Positions 1-5,280 of a stretch of DNA of 6,237 nt are shown here, piece after piece. Every line of letters starts with the position of its first letter. Positions within the stretch are counted from its first letter, which is position 1. The notes under the pieces were generated by a model. It was not told where the DNA came from, did no database searches, and was given only the letters and a program-made list of their open reading frames with translations. This DNA is from an uncultured Actinoplanes sp. (GTDB lineage: Bacteria; Actinomycetota; Actinomycetes; Mycobacteriales; Micromonosporaceae): contig CAKUMG010000376.1 in assembly GCA_934667465.1 (NCBI GenBank), positions 1-6,237 of the forward strand, given 5' to 3'. The position numbers and the translations under genes were made by a program.

Positions 1-118
1 TGCGGACCTCGTCGAAGCGGTCCAGGTCGCCGAGCAGGTCGACGGCGGTGTTGACGTGCCGGGCCGGGGCGGCGCGCTCGGCCTTGGCGCTGATGTTCTT
101 GGGGCTCTCGCGTGTCAC
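1..118 (-). CDS. Partial hypothetical protein, N-terminus only
   Basis: The first 39 codons of a leftward gene that runs off the left edge. The start is a GTG whose complement lies at 116-118. It is preceded on the minus strand by a strong Shine-Dalgarno sequence, GGGGAGGA (125-132), with a 6-base spacer. That fixes the start even though so little of the gene is visible. The peptide begins MTRESPKNISAKAER and continues with a predicted amphipathic stretch rich in Asp and Leu (about residues 25-37, including DLLGDLDRFDEV). The N-terminus is basic and lacks a signal peptide or membrane segment, so a cytoplasmic protein is likely. No family can be recognised from 39 residues. The gene is divergent from the DUF6082-like gene and would be controlled from the 119-260 gap. 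Confidence 0.7.
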   Translation of the reverse strand, partial: MTRESPKNISAKAERAAPARHVNTAVDLLGDLDRFDEVR

Positions 119-124
119 GGTCGG

Positions 125-132
125 TCCTCCCC
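125..132 (-). promoter_or_regulatory. Ribosome binding site of the leftward edge gene
   Basis: GGGGAGGA on the minus strand, 6 bases before the GTG at 118. It is a near-perfect match to the anti-Shine-Dalgarno sequence and decides the start of the truncated gene at the left edge. Confidence 0.7.
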
Positions 133-139
133 GTGCATT

Positions 140-211
140 GATGATCTACGTTGCAACTGCTGAGGGTAGCGGTGACGATCATCTTCTGTGACCCTTTACG
201 GCGTGATCATC
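140..211. repeat. Three copies of a GATCATC heptamer, one inverted
   Basis: GATGATC at 140-146 is the inverted form of GATCATC, which occurs directly at 177-183 and 205-211. All three lie just upstream of the leftward gene at 1-118. Short repeated sites in front of a start could be operator or regulator-binding sites. The heptamer is short and contains the common palindrome-like GATC, so chance is possible. No convincing -35/-10 pair was found on either strand in this stretch. Confidence 0.3.
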
Positions 212-232
212 GTGGATCTTTGCCGGGTGGGT

Positions 233-246
233 CACCGTGGACGGTG
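233..246. repeat. Inverted repeat CACCGT-gg-ACGGTG
   Basis: A perfect 6-base inverted repeat with a 2-base centre. The arms are at 233-238 and 241-246, and a G·T pair can be added on the outside. It lies 17 bases beyond the stop (263-265) of the leftward reading frame at 263-430 and about 115 bases upstream of the leftward gene at 118. It could be an operator for the edge gene, or a terminator-like relic of the remnant. The 2-base centre favours protein binding over an RNA hairpin. Confidence 0.35.
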
Positions 247-262
247 GGCGTCACGGCGGGGG

Positions 263-430
263 TCAGTACAGGTCCTGGTCGACGTGCTCGAAGACGGTGT
301 GGCCGCCTGCGGTGTAGCGCCGCGGGGTGCAGCCGCACTCGCCGGCCGGTGCGTGCGGAGGGCTGCCGTCGCTGCGTTCTGCACCGCAGTCGCGGTATCC
401 GGCTGGTTCTGCTCGATGCCGTCGGCTAAG
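263..430 (-). pseudogene. Possible 3' remnant of a leftward gene
   Basis: On the minus strand this frame reads a natural-looking C-terminal peptide of about 45 residues. It contains EPAGYRDCGAERSDG, a CGC motif and the ending GHTVFEHVDQDLY before a TGA at 263-265. Codons in this part are mostly G/C-ending, and the residue make-up (Tyr, Phe, Asp, Glu, Cys) is unlike the Arg/Ala/Pro-rich shadow frames. No ATG, GTG or TTG lies in frame back to the TGA at 503-505, so the frame has no start. It may be the tail of a gene cut off when the DUF6082-like gene arrived, or it may need a frameshift to join an upstream part. The upstream boundary is approximate. It could also be chance. No family recognised; three Cys within about 20 residues might suggest a metal site in the ancestor. 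Confidence 0.35.
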
Positions 431-468
431 CCTGTACGAGGGAGACTTCTTGCTGTATTCGAACCGGT

Positions 469-1188
469 ATGAGCCTCCAACGCTTGGCCACCGTGCTAGC
501 TCTCATCATCGTCACGTTCGCCTGCGCCGCGCTGTCCCCGTATGCACTCGCTGCCGCCGGCAACTCTATGCACCTCGACTGGAAAACCCTTGCCGATGTC
601 GGGCAGGCTTACGGCGCCACCTCCGCACTTGTCTCCGCTCTTGCCCTCGCGGGTGTTGCCGCCTCAATCGCCTACCAGGTACGGGCCGTCCGCCAACAAC
701 GTCACCAAGCCGTACGTGAACAACAACGGGAACTTCTTATGCTCCTAGTCAGCGACCCGGAAACGTACGCGCTCGCTTTCACCCGCGAGCGGGCGGCGAT
801 GGATCCGTTGGAACTACGACGTGACGTCTATGCGCAGATGTGGCTGCACCTCTACTCGTTCGGCTACGAGACAGGGCAGTACACCGAGGCTCTTCTGCAG
901 TCCTCGGACGGCGCCGAGAGCCTGTTCGACACCGAGCACGTGCGGCGACACTGGGCTAAGCATCGGCTGGCATGGATGTCGGACGCGAACCCGAAGACTC
1001 GCCGTTTCGCTCGGATTCTCGACGACGGGTATCACAGAGTGCTGGCGGCTGGCCCTGTGGCGGATCCCCCGCCTTACCAGTCGATGAACGCGGATGTTCC
1101 GGGTGACCGACTCGTTCTTGGGCGCTTGGCAATGGGGGTTGCGGTCCTTGTCGCGGCCGGATGGCTGGCGGGGAGACGCAGGAGTTAG
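469..1188 (+). CDS. DUF6082-like membrane protein
   Basis: A 239-residue protein. There is a hydrophobic N-terminal segment (about 5-28), then the stretch DVGQAYGATSALVSALAL followed by GVAAS (43-66), which forms a second membrane helix. Next come a basic linker (71-87) and a soluble helical region, with WLHLYSFGYETGQYTEA (125-141) and a later RRHWAKHRLAWM. A third hydrophobic segment (218-235) ends in an Arg-rich tail. The helix-plus-linker pattern and the later W/Y-rich region match the DUF6082 family of actinomycetes as I remember it; that family has no known function. The usual family members have the 43-66 helix near the N-terminus. The start is weakly supported: the only purine-rich site, GAGGGAG at 438-444, is 24 bases upstream. 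Codons are visibly less GC3-biased (tat, gca, gct, aaa, ctt) than in the mob genes, suggesting separate acquisition. It is a single gene, with 205 non-coding bases before the mob operon. Confidence 0.8.
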   Translation: MSLQRLATVLALIIVTFACAALSPYALAAAGNSMHLDWKTLADVGQAYGATSALVSALALAGVAASIAYQVRAVRQQRHQAVREQQRELLMLLVSDPETYALAFTRERAAMDPLELRRDVYAQMWLHLYSFGYETGQYTEALLQSSDGAESLFDTEHVRRHWAKHRLAWMSDANPKTRRFARILDDGYHRVLAAGPVADPPPYQSMNADVPGDRLVLGRLAMGVAVLVAAGWLAGRRRS

Positions 1189-1314
1189 CCGCTCGCAGAG
1201 TCTCTGGCCAGCTTGCAAGGTTCGCCCGGACGTAATGGGTGGGTGCGCGTTGTCCGTGACCGGTGCTCAGAGCCCTAAATAGCGGAGCAAGTTAAAAGGA
1301 AACTCCGAGTTACG

Positions 1315-1337
1315 CGCGGCCGGGGCACTCGCGGCCG
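1315..1337 (+). repeat. Two direct CGCGGCCG repeats, 15-base period
   Basis: CGCGGCCG occurs at 1315-1322 and 1330-1337. Each contains the palindrome CGGCCG, so the two can also pair with each other as a stem around GGGCACT-type loop sequence. They lie between the AT-rich patch and the large hairpin of the candidate oriT, and could be binding sites for the MobC-like protein. Such GC-only words are common in this genome, so the support is moderate. Confidence 0.35.
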
Positions 1338-1341
1338 TGTC

Positions 1342-1367
1342 CGGCTGACCCTGATGCGGGTCGGTCG
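1342..1367 (+). repeat. 10-pair hairpin upstream of mobC
   Basis: The arms CGGCTGACCC (1342-1351) and GGGTCGGTCG (1358-1367) pair over ten positions, two of them G·T, around the 6-base loop TGATGC. The hairpin ends 26 bases before the mobC-like GTG and 11 bases before its ribosome binding site. It is the strongest structure of the gap. It may be the relaxase recognition hairpin of oriT, or a leader hairpin in the mob mRNA. The G·T pairs would be stable only in RNA, which slightly favours the mRNA reading; the five innermost pairs (GACCC/GGGTC) work in DNA as well. Confidence 0.5.
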
Positions 1368-1393
1368 CTGCGCTTCATGGGGGAGGTAAGAAC

Positions 1394-1903
1394 GTGGCTG
1401 ACAAGCCATCACGGGCCGCGGTGCAGCCCAGCGCGGCGTACTCGCGGCGCCGTGCCCGCAGCGCGGAGCCGCGGTCCAAGCGGGTCACGGCGTGGTACTC
1501 CGACGCCGAACACCAGCAGGTGCTCGTGTACGCCGCGGCGGCCCGGTTGGCGCCCGCGGCGTACGTCGCGCTGGCGAGTCTGCGGCCCTCGGCGTGGCAG
1601 GTCGGACTCGCGCCGGCCTCCGCCGCGGATGCTGATCCGGTCGTCGCGGACACGCCGCCGGCGGGCGGCGGGCCGGTCCTACAGGACGAGCCCGGCATGG
1701 CCGAGCAGCGCCGGATGGAGCTGCTGGAGCTGATGGGTATCCACCGGCAGATGCGCGGCGCGGCGACGAACCTGAACCAGGCGGTCGCCAAGCTGCACTC
1801 GCTGGGGGAGCCGGTGGGGGAGCTGGCGGCGATCGCGGAGTACGTGCGCCAGGTGGCCACGGCGGCCGACGCCGCGGTGGCCGCGGTGCGGATGCGGCGA
1901 TGA
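1394..1903 (+). CDS. mobC: MobC-like mobilization accessory protein
   Basis: A 169-residue cytoplasmic DNA-binding protein, expected to bind oriT and help the relaxase form the nicking complex. It has a basic N-terminal tail (1-30), then RSKRVTAWYSDAEH followed by a helical, Ala-rich stretch (27-63) that resembles a ribbon-helix-helix unit. An Ala/Pro-rich linker follows (72-100). The C-terminal part contains MRGAATNLNQAVAKLHSLG (120-138), which matches the GxNLNQ-type signature of bacterial MobC proteins. The start is GTG, with GGGGGAGG at 1379-1386 and a 7-base spacer; an alternative ATG at 1377 is in another frame. It is the first gene of the operon. Its TGA overlaps the relaxase ATG in an ATGA, so the two are translationally coupled. 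The family call rests on the NLNQ motif, size and position next to a relaxase. Confidence 0.85.
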   Translation: MADKPSRAAVQPSAAYSRRRARSAEPRSKRVTAWYSDAEHQQVLVYAAAARLAPAAYVALASLRPSAWQVGLAPASAADADPVVADTPPAGGGPVLQDEPGMAEQRRMELLELMGIHRQMRGAATNLNQAVAKLHSLGEPVGELAAIAEYVRQVATAADAAVAAVRMRR

Positions 1904-3453
1904 TCCCGAAGGTCACCAAGGGCACCCGGGTTCGAGGGCTGCTGGAGTACCTGTGGGGTCCGGGCAAGGCCGACGAGCACACCAACCCGCGCATCGTCGC
2001 GGGCTACGACGACCCGGGCGTGCTCGCCCCGCCGGTCGACCCGGGTGATCCGGAGCACTGGTTGCTGGCCGAGCTGGCGGCCAAGCTCGACGCCCCGCAC
2101 GAGGCCCTGGGCGAGCGCGGCATCGACGAGTACGTGCTGCAGGTCGCGCTGTCGGTGCGCGCAGACGAGCGCGAGATCACCGACGCGCAGTGGTCGGCGA
2201 TCGCGCAGATGTACGTGGAGAAGATGGGCTTCGCCGGAAACGAGCAGCGGGCCGGGTGCCGGTGGATCGCGGTGCACCACGGCCGGTCGGTCAACGGCAA
2301 CGACCACATCCACCTGGTCATCACCCGGGCGACCGAGGACGGCGCACCGGTCTACCTGCGCGGGGAGTGGAAGAAGTCTCAGCAGGTCTGCGACGAGATC
2401 GAGGACGCGTTCGGGTTGCGCAAGGACACCCCGGGCCGGGCCGGGGCGACACCGCGGCAGGCCGCGAGCCGGCCCGAGGTCGACCAGGCGCGGGCCGCCG
2501 GGAAGCTGGTCACCGACCGCGAGGCGCTGCGCCGGGAGGTCCGCGCGGCGCTGGCCGGCGCCCGCACCGAGGCGGACTGGGTAGCCCGGATGAAGGCAGC
2601 CGGTCTGCTGATCAAGGCTCGCCCGGATGCGCAGGACCCGACCCGGATCGTGGGGTACGCGGTGGCCCTGCCGCCGGAACGCCGGGCGGCGAAGCTGAGG
2701 TGGGTGTCCGGCCGCGACCTGGACGGGGAGCTGAGCCTGAACCGGGTGCGGCAGCGGTGGGCGCAGGACGGGCGGCTGTCGCCGCAGCAGTGGAAGAGCA
2801 CGGTGCCGCGCGAGCAGATCGTGCTGTCCGGGCCGCAGCGCATCGAGGTGTGGCGGGCCACCACCGCGGCGGTGCAGGACGTCACCGCGCGCATGGCGCA
2901 GGTGCCGCCGGGCTCGCCGGAGTGGGCCGGGATTGCCCGGGCGTGCGCTGACACCCTGGCGTTGACGGCGGTGATCGCGGAGCCCTCGGGCAGCGGACCG
3001 GTGTCGTCGGCGGCGGACATCCTGGCCCGGGCCGCAGCGCCGCAGCGCTCCGGGCCGGCCCCGATCGACAGCGGAATCGGCCGCGAGCTCGGCCGCATCG
3101 CCGAGGTGATGGCAAGCGCCGGCGGCGCCCGGCACCGCAGCGAGGCGGCGGTGCTGGTGGCCCTGGTGGTGGCGACCGCCCGACTGATCGTGGCCCTGGC
3201 GCAGCTGCGCGAGGCGCAGCAGGACGCACACGCAGCGGGCGCGGCCCGGGTCGCCGCCGAGCGGATGATGCCGCTGCTGCGGCAGGCGCAGCAGGCCGGT
3301 GACAGCATGCCGCCGGTGACACCAGCGGCGTCGGAGACGGTGCCGCAGCAACGCCAAGGCGGGGCGCCGACGGTGGAGACCATGCGTCCGCCGGGGGCAC
3401 CGCGGGTTCCCGGACAGAGCCGGGAACGCGACGAGCGACGCGATGCACGGTAA
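1900..3453 (+). CDS. Relaxase / mobilization nuclease (HxH type)
   Basis: A 517-residue relaxase that should nick one strand at oriT, stay covalently bound to the 5' end, and lead the strand into the recipient. The N-terminus IPKVTKGTRVRGLLEYLWG resembles actinomycete relaxase/mobilization nuclease domains; Tyr17 is the likely nucleophile (inferred). The metal-binding motif is HHGRSVNGNDHIHLVITR (126-143), with His126 or His127, His136 and His138 as the three-histidine set. It is followed by a segment with VYLRGEWKKSQQVCDEIE (151-168). The nuclease domain thus covers about 1-175. The rest (about 200-310) is basic and probably DNA-binding. The C-terminal third is Ala-rich and helical, with a hydrophobic helix at 416-435, and ends in a disordered charged tail. 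There is no helicase domain, so a MOBP-like mobilization relaxase is more likely than a MOBF one. The start overlaps the mobC stop (ATGA), and no strong Shine-Dalgarno site is present, which fits coupling. Confidence 0.9.
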   Translation: MIPKVTKGTRVRGLLEYLWGPGKADEHTNPRIVAGYDDPGVLAPPVDPGDPEHWLLAELAAKLDAPHEALGERGIDEYVLQVALSVRADEREITDAQWSAIAQMYVEKMGFAGNEQRAGCRWIAVHHGRSVNGNDHIHLVITRATEDGAPVYLRGEWKKSQQVCDEIEDAFGLRKDTPGRAGATPRQAASRPEVDQARAAGKLVTDREALRREVRAALAGARTEADWVARMKAAGLLIKARPDAQDPTRIVGYAVALPPERRAAKLRWVSGRDLDGELSLNRVRQRWAQDGRLSPQQWKSTVPREQIVLSGPQRIEVWRATTAAVQDVTARMAQVPPGSPEWAGIARACADTLALTAVIAEPSGSGPVSSAADILARAAAPQRSGPAPIDSGIGRELGRIAEVMASAGGARHRSEAAVLVALVVATARLIVALAQLREAQQDAHAAGAARVAAERMMPLLRQAQQAGDSMPPVTPAASETVPQQRQGGAPTVETMRPPGAPRVPGQSRERDERRDAR

Positions 3454-3454
3454 C

Positions 3455-3463
3455 GGGGGAGGA
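3455..3463 (+). promoter_or_regulatory. Ribosome binding site of the third mob gene
   Basis: GGGGGAGGA begins two bases after the relaxase TAA and lies 8 bases before the GTG at 3472. It decides this start and shows that the third gene is translated independently, unlike the coupled relaxase. Confidence 0.7.
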
Positions 3464-3471
3464 CGGACAGC

Positions 3472-4656
3472 GTGAGCCAGGACAATGTGATCCAGGACGT
3501 GATCTCGGACGTCAATCTGGCGTTCGCCAAGGTGATCAACGCGGCGAGCGGCCTGGCGATGGCGGTCATCGATCTGCGCATCCAGCGGTTGCGGGAGGCG
3601 GCCCGCCGCGACGAGCAGGAAGCTGGAGCTGCGCGGGAGCAGGCGCGGATGCACCACCAGGCCGACGCGGCGGTATGGCGGGCGGCGATGCGTCCGCAGT
3701 GGTGGCGCGACGCCGGGCCTGAGGACATCAGCCGGGTGTGGCGGGCCGCGTCGACGTGGCAGCACGTCGACCCGCGGGCGGCCGAGGCCCGCCAGGTCGT
3801 CGTCGAGCGGCTCGCCGAGCGTGGCGTGCACGTCGACCCGGCAGCGCCGAGCCAGCCCAGCCCGCAGGACGTCGCGTGGCTGTCCGACGCGCTGGACCGG
3901 GCCGCCGCGGACCGCGCGGCCGCGGGCGATGCCGAGCCCGGCCAGGCCCGCCCGGGCCACGGCCGCGGCACCGCACCGGGGGAGAACCCGGCGGTCATCG
4001 ACGGTGAGGTCGGGCAGGCACCGGAGACGCAGCAGCCGCGCCGGATGGCGCAGCGGAAGGCCGGCGAGCATGTCCGGGCGGCGTGGTCACCGCAGCGCGC
4101 GGAGCGCGTCATCGGGTGCCAGGCGTGGGAGGTGCTGGTCAACCAGCTCGACCAGGTGGAGCAACAGGGCCACGACGTGCAGGCGCTGCTGCGCGGGGTG
4201 CCGGCGTTCGTCGACCGGGCGCACACCCCGGCCGCGTTCGCGTTCCGCTCGATCGAGGACCGGCTCGACGGCCTGGTCGACCTGGGCACCCAGCGCAGCA
4301 GCGACACCGTCCCGGCGGCGCAGCCGGGCACGACGCCGGCGGTAGCCGGAAGTAGCCCCGCGGCGAGCGCTGCGGGCGAGAGCCGGCGGCCCGGACCGGT
4401 CCCTGACCCGGCGGCCACGACGCTGGTCGACGCGGTTGATCAGGTGCCGCCGGACGCTGTCGTCGGCGAGGTGCAGGCCACCGGTGGGGACGGCCAGGCC
4501 GCGCAGGCCGCCGCCCGGGCGTACCCGATCTCGACCAGGGAAGCGGTGGCGGCCGCGGCCGAGAAGGGCGAGGCGGGTCAGGACGGAGGCACCGGATCGG
4601 CACCTGCAGTTGCGCGCGTGCCGGGAGCGGGTGCTCCCGACCGTGGACAGCTCTAG
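3472..4656 (+). CDS. Mobilization-operon protein of unknown function
   Basis: A 394-residue protein that follows the relaxase after 18 bases in the same operon. The N-terminal part (1-66) is a long predicted helix or coiled coil, moderately hydrophobic at 16-36, then highly charged (IQRLREAARRDEQE). A Trp-rich unit follows (69-118: WRAAMRPQWWRD ... ISRVWRAASTWQHVD ... ERLAERG). After a disordered Pro/Gly/Ala linker (125-205) comes a compact unit at about 207-270, with AWEVLVNQLDQVEQQGHDV, a LLRGVPAFVDRA stretch and PAAFAFRSIEDRL. From memory this last unit resembles a short module seen in large actinomycete TraA-type relaxase proteins (Trp ... Gly-His-Asp ... Pro-Ala ... Arg-Ile/Leu). The C-terminus (275-394) is low complexity. 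There is no ATPase or nuclease motif. It is probably a relaxase partner or coupling adaptor (inference). A perfect 7-pair hairpin lies within its last codons. Confidence 0.8.
   Translation: MSQDNVIQDVISDVNLAFAKVINAASGLAMAVIDLRIQRLREAARRDEQEAGAAREQARMHHQADAAVWRAAMRPQWWRDAGPEDISRVWRAASTWQHVDPRAAEARQVVVERLAERGVHVDPAAPSQPSPQDVAWLSDALDRAAADRAAAGDAEPGQARPGHGRGTAPGENPAVIDGEVGQAPETQQPRRMAQRKAGEHVRAAWSPQRAERVIGCQAWEVLVNQLDQVEQQGHDVQALLRGVPAFVDRAHTPAAFAFRSIEDRLDGLVDLGTQRSSDTVPAAQPGTTPAVAGSSPAASAAGESRRPGPVPDPAATTLVDAVDQVPPDAVVGEVQATGGDGQAAQAAARAYPISTREAVAAAAEKGEAGQDGGTGSAPAVARVPGAGAPDRGQL
4622..4639 (+). repeat. Perfect hairpin at the 3' end of the mob operon
   Basis: CGGGAGC (4622-4628) and GCTCCCG (4633-4639) pair perfectly around a GGGT loop. 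The hairpin lies inside the coding sequence, 14 bases before the TAG. There is no T-run after it. High-GC actinomycetes often use stems without a U-tract, so it may contribute to 3' end formation or mRNA stability. It may also be simple coding coincidence. Confidence 0.4.
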
Positions 4657-4662
4657 GTCTGG

Positions 4663-4705
4663 CCGGGTGGCGTTGGCGGCGCACGATCCGGTACAGCCCA
4701 CCCGG
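4663..4705 (+). terminator. Possible mob operon terminator (8-base inverted repeat)
   Basis: CCGGGTGG (4663-4670) and CCACCCGG (4698-4705) form a perfect 8-base inverted repeat with a 27-base loop, starting 7 bases after the TAG of the third mob gene. The position fits an end-of-operon structure. The long loop and missing T-run weaken it. It could instead be a regulatory site for the downstream exported-protein gene. Confidence 0.35.
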
Positions 4706-4745
4706 ATTGACCAGGGCGCCGGTAGTCATCACACGCGAGGGTGTC

Positions 4746-4773
4746 TTGTCAGCCCCGCCCTGACTATTACCGT
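4746..4773 (+). promoter_or_regulatory. Possible promoter of the exported-protein gene
   Basis: TTGTCA (4746-4751) and TACCGT (4768-4773) are separated by 16 bases. This resembles the actinomycete housekeeping pattern TTGACN ... TANNNT. It lies about 80 bases before the ATG at 4855, in the gap after the mob operon. It is the best pair found there; the -10 box matches only at the conserved T, A and T. Confidence 0.35.
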
Positions 4774-4844
4774 GTGCGATGTTGCGTTCATCCGATGTGC
4801 CGATATGGGGTCGGTGTGTTGGCGGTGACGTTTCCTCTGAGCGC

Positions 4845-4850
4845 AAGGAG
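4845..4850 (+). promoter_or_regulatory. Ribosome binding site selecting the 4855 start
   Basis: AAGGAG ends 4 bases before the ATG at 4855. It shows that this ATG is the start, although the frame is open back to 4741. The start it sets also places a signal peptide exactly at the N-terminus. Confidence 0.7.
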
Positions 4851-4854
4851 TCTC

Positions 4855-5244
4855 ATGTCTGCAGCACGTACCTCCACCCGCCGTCTGTTCGCCCGCGTGG
4901 GTACGGGCGTGGCGATCGCGGCCGCCGTCGTGGCCGGAGCCTCGGTTCCGGCGCAGGCGGCCCCCGGGGACACCACCGGGATCTGCGCCTCGAGCCTGAC
5001 GCCGTCGGGCTTCGTCGACATCGCGCACTACTACACCTCGTCCTGCGGGACGGGAAGCTTCAACAAGAACGCCAAGACGATCAAGCAGATTGCCGGGTAC
5101 CCGGTCGGTACCTCCACGCTGGCCTGCGGTTCGAGCCTGACGCCGTCGGGCTGGGTCGACTCGGCGTGGTTCTTCCGCTCGGAGTGCACCATCAGCAGCG
5201 GATCGACCAGCGCCAACGCCCGCACCATCAAGCGCGTCTACTGA
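4855..5244 (+). CDS. Small exported protein with duplicated two-Cys module
   Basis: A 129-residue pre-protein. Residues 1-35 are a signal peptide: TRRLFAR (8-14) fits the twin-arginine (Tat) pattern S/T-R-R-x-F, then comes a Gly/Ala/Val-rich core, and a cleavage site after AQA (33-35). The mature part of about 94 residues is two copies of one module. Each starts with a Cys, then SSLTPSG, an aromatic, VD and an aromatic cluster (HYY or WFF), then a second Cys. The pairs are Cys44/Cys64 and Cys91/Cys111, both 20 residues apart and offset by 47. Each copy then ends with N-A-(K/R)-T-I-K (72-77, 121-126). One disulfide per module is likely. There is no catalytic motif, lipobox or membrane anchor, so it is secreted. 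No family recognised. The start is set by AAGGAG at 4845-4850. It is a single gene, facing a convergent gene. Confidence 0.85.
   Translation: MSAARTSTRRLFARVGTGVAIAAAVVAGASVPAQAAPGDTTGICASSLTPSGFVDIAHYYTSSCGTGSFNKNAKTIKQIAGYPVGTSTLACGSSLTPSGWVDSAWFFRSECTISSGSTSANARTIKRVY
4990..5152 (+). repeat. Internal direct repeat within the exported-protein gene
   Basis: A 22-base identical stretch occurs at 4990-5011 and 5131-5152, exactly 141 bases (47 codons) apart and in the same reading frame. It encodes SSLTPSG and flanking codons of the two modules. Identity at third codon positions suggests the duplication is fairly recent or homogenised, since the rest of the modules has diverged in both DNA and protein. 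Confidence 0.85.
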
Positions 5245-5280
5245 GCCCCTCACCCGGGCTGACACGGCGGGCGCCGACGG

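Larger units (their letters stand above)
1189..1393 (+). other. oriT: Candidate origin of transfer (oriT) and mob leader
   Basis: A gap of 205 bases between the DUF6082-like gene and the mob operon, with an unusual cluster of structures. There is an AT-rich patch (about 1276-1312) in otherwise GC-rich DNA. It contains an inverted repeat CGGAG/CTCCG (1283-1287, 1303-1307), a short palindrome AACTccgAGTT (1301-1311) and AGTTA direct repeats (1290, 1308). Next come two CGCGGCCG copies exactly 15 bases apart (1315, 1330), and a 10-pair hairpin with two G·T pairs (1342-1351/1358-1367). Transfer origins often lie just upstream of their MobC and relaxase genes and contain inverted repeats beside the nick site. 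The location and structure therefore fit oriT, but no known nick sequence was recognised. The mob operon promoter probably also lies here; TTGTCC (1250) followed by TAAAT (1276) is a poor candidate because the spacing is too long. Confidence 0.45.

Noticed and set aside
188..472. 94-residue rightward frame in the left gap
   Set aside because: It has no ribosome binding site, unnatural composition, and overlaps the start of the DUF6082-like gene.
232..480. 82-residue leftward frame starting with ATG at 480
   Set aside because: It has Thr/Ala/Arg/Pro-rich low complexity with weaker codon bias than the overlapping start-less frame ending at 263. It overlaps the DUF6082-like start. Its first part could be the missing 5' half only if a frameshift is assumed.
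1196..1219. Palindromes CAGAGTCTCTG and CTTGCAAG after the DUF6082-like gene
   Set aside because: The first leaves almost no loop and the second is only 8 bases. Neither is strong enough to call a terminator.
1375..4071. 898-residue leftward open frame opposite the mob operon
   Set aside because: It lies antisense to three well-supported genes. It is Arg/Ala/Leu/Pro-rich without recognisable motifs and is explained by the strong GC3 bias of the sense genes.
2379..4418. 679-residue leftward open frame
   Set aside because: Another antisense shadow of the relaxase and third mob gene, with low-complexity Ser/Arg/Ala composition and no ribosome binding site.
4741..4854. Upstream GTG start for the exported protein
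   Set aside because: It would add 38 residues before the signal peptide and has no ribosome binding site, whereas AAGGAG stands before the ATG at 4855.
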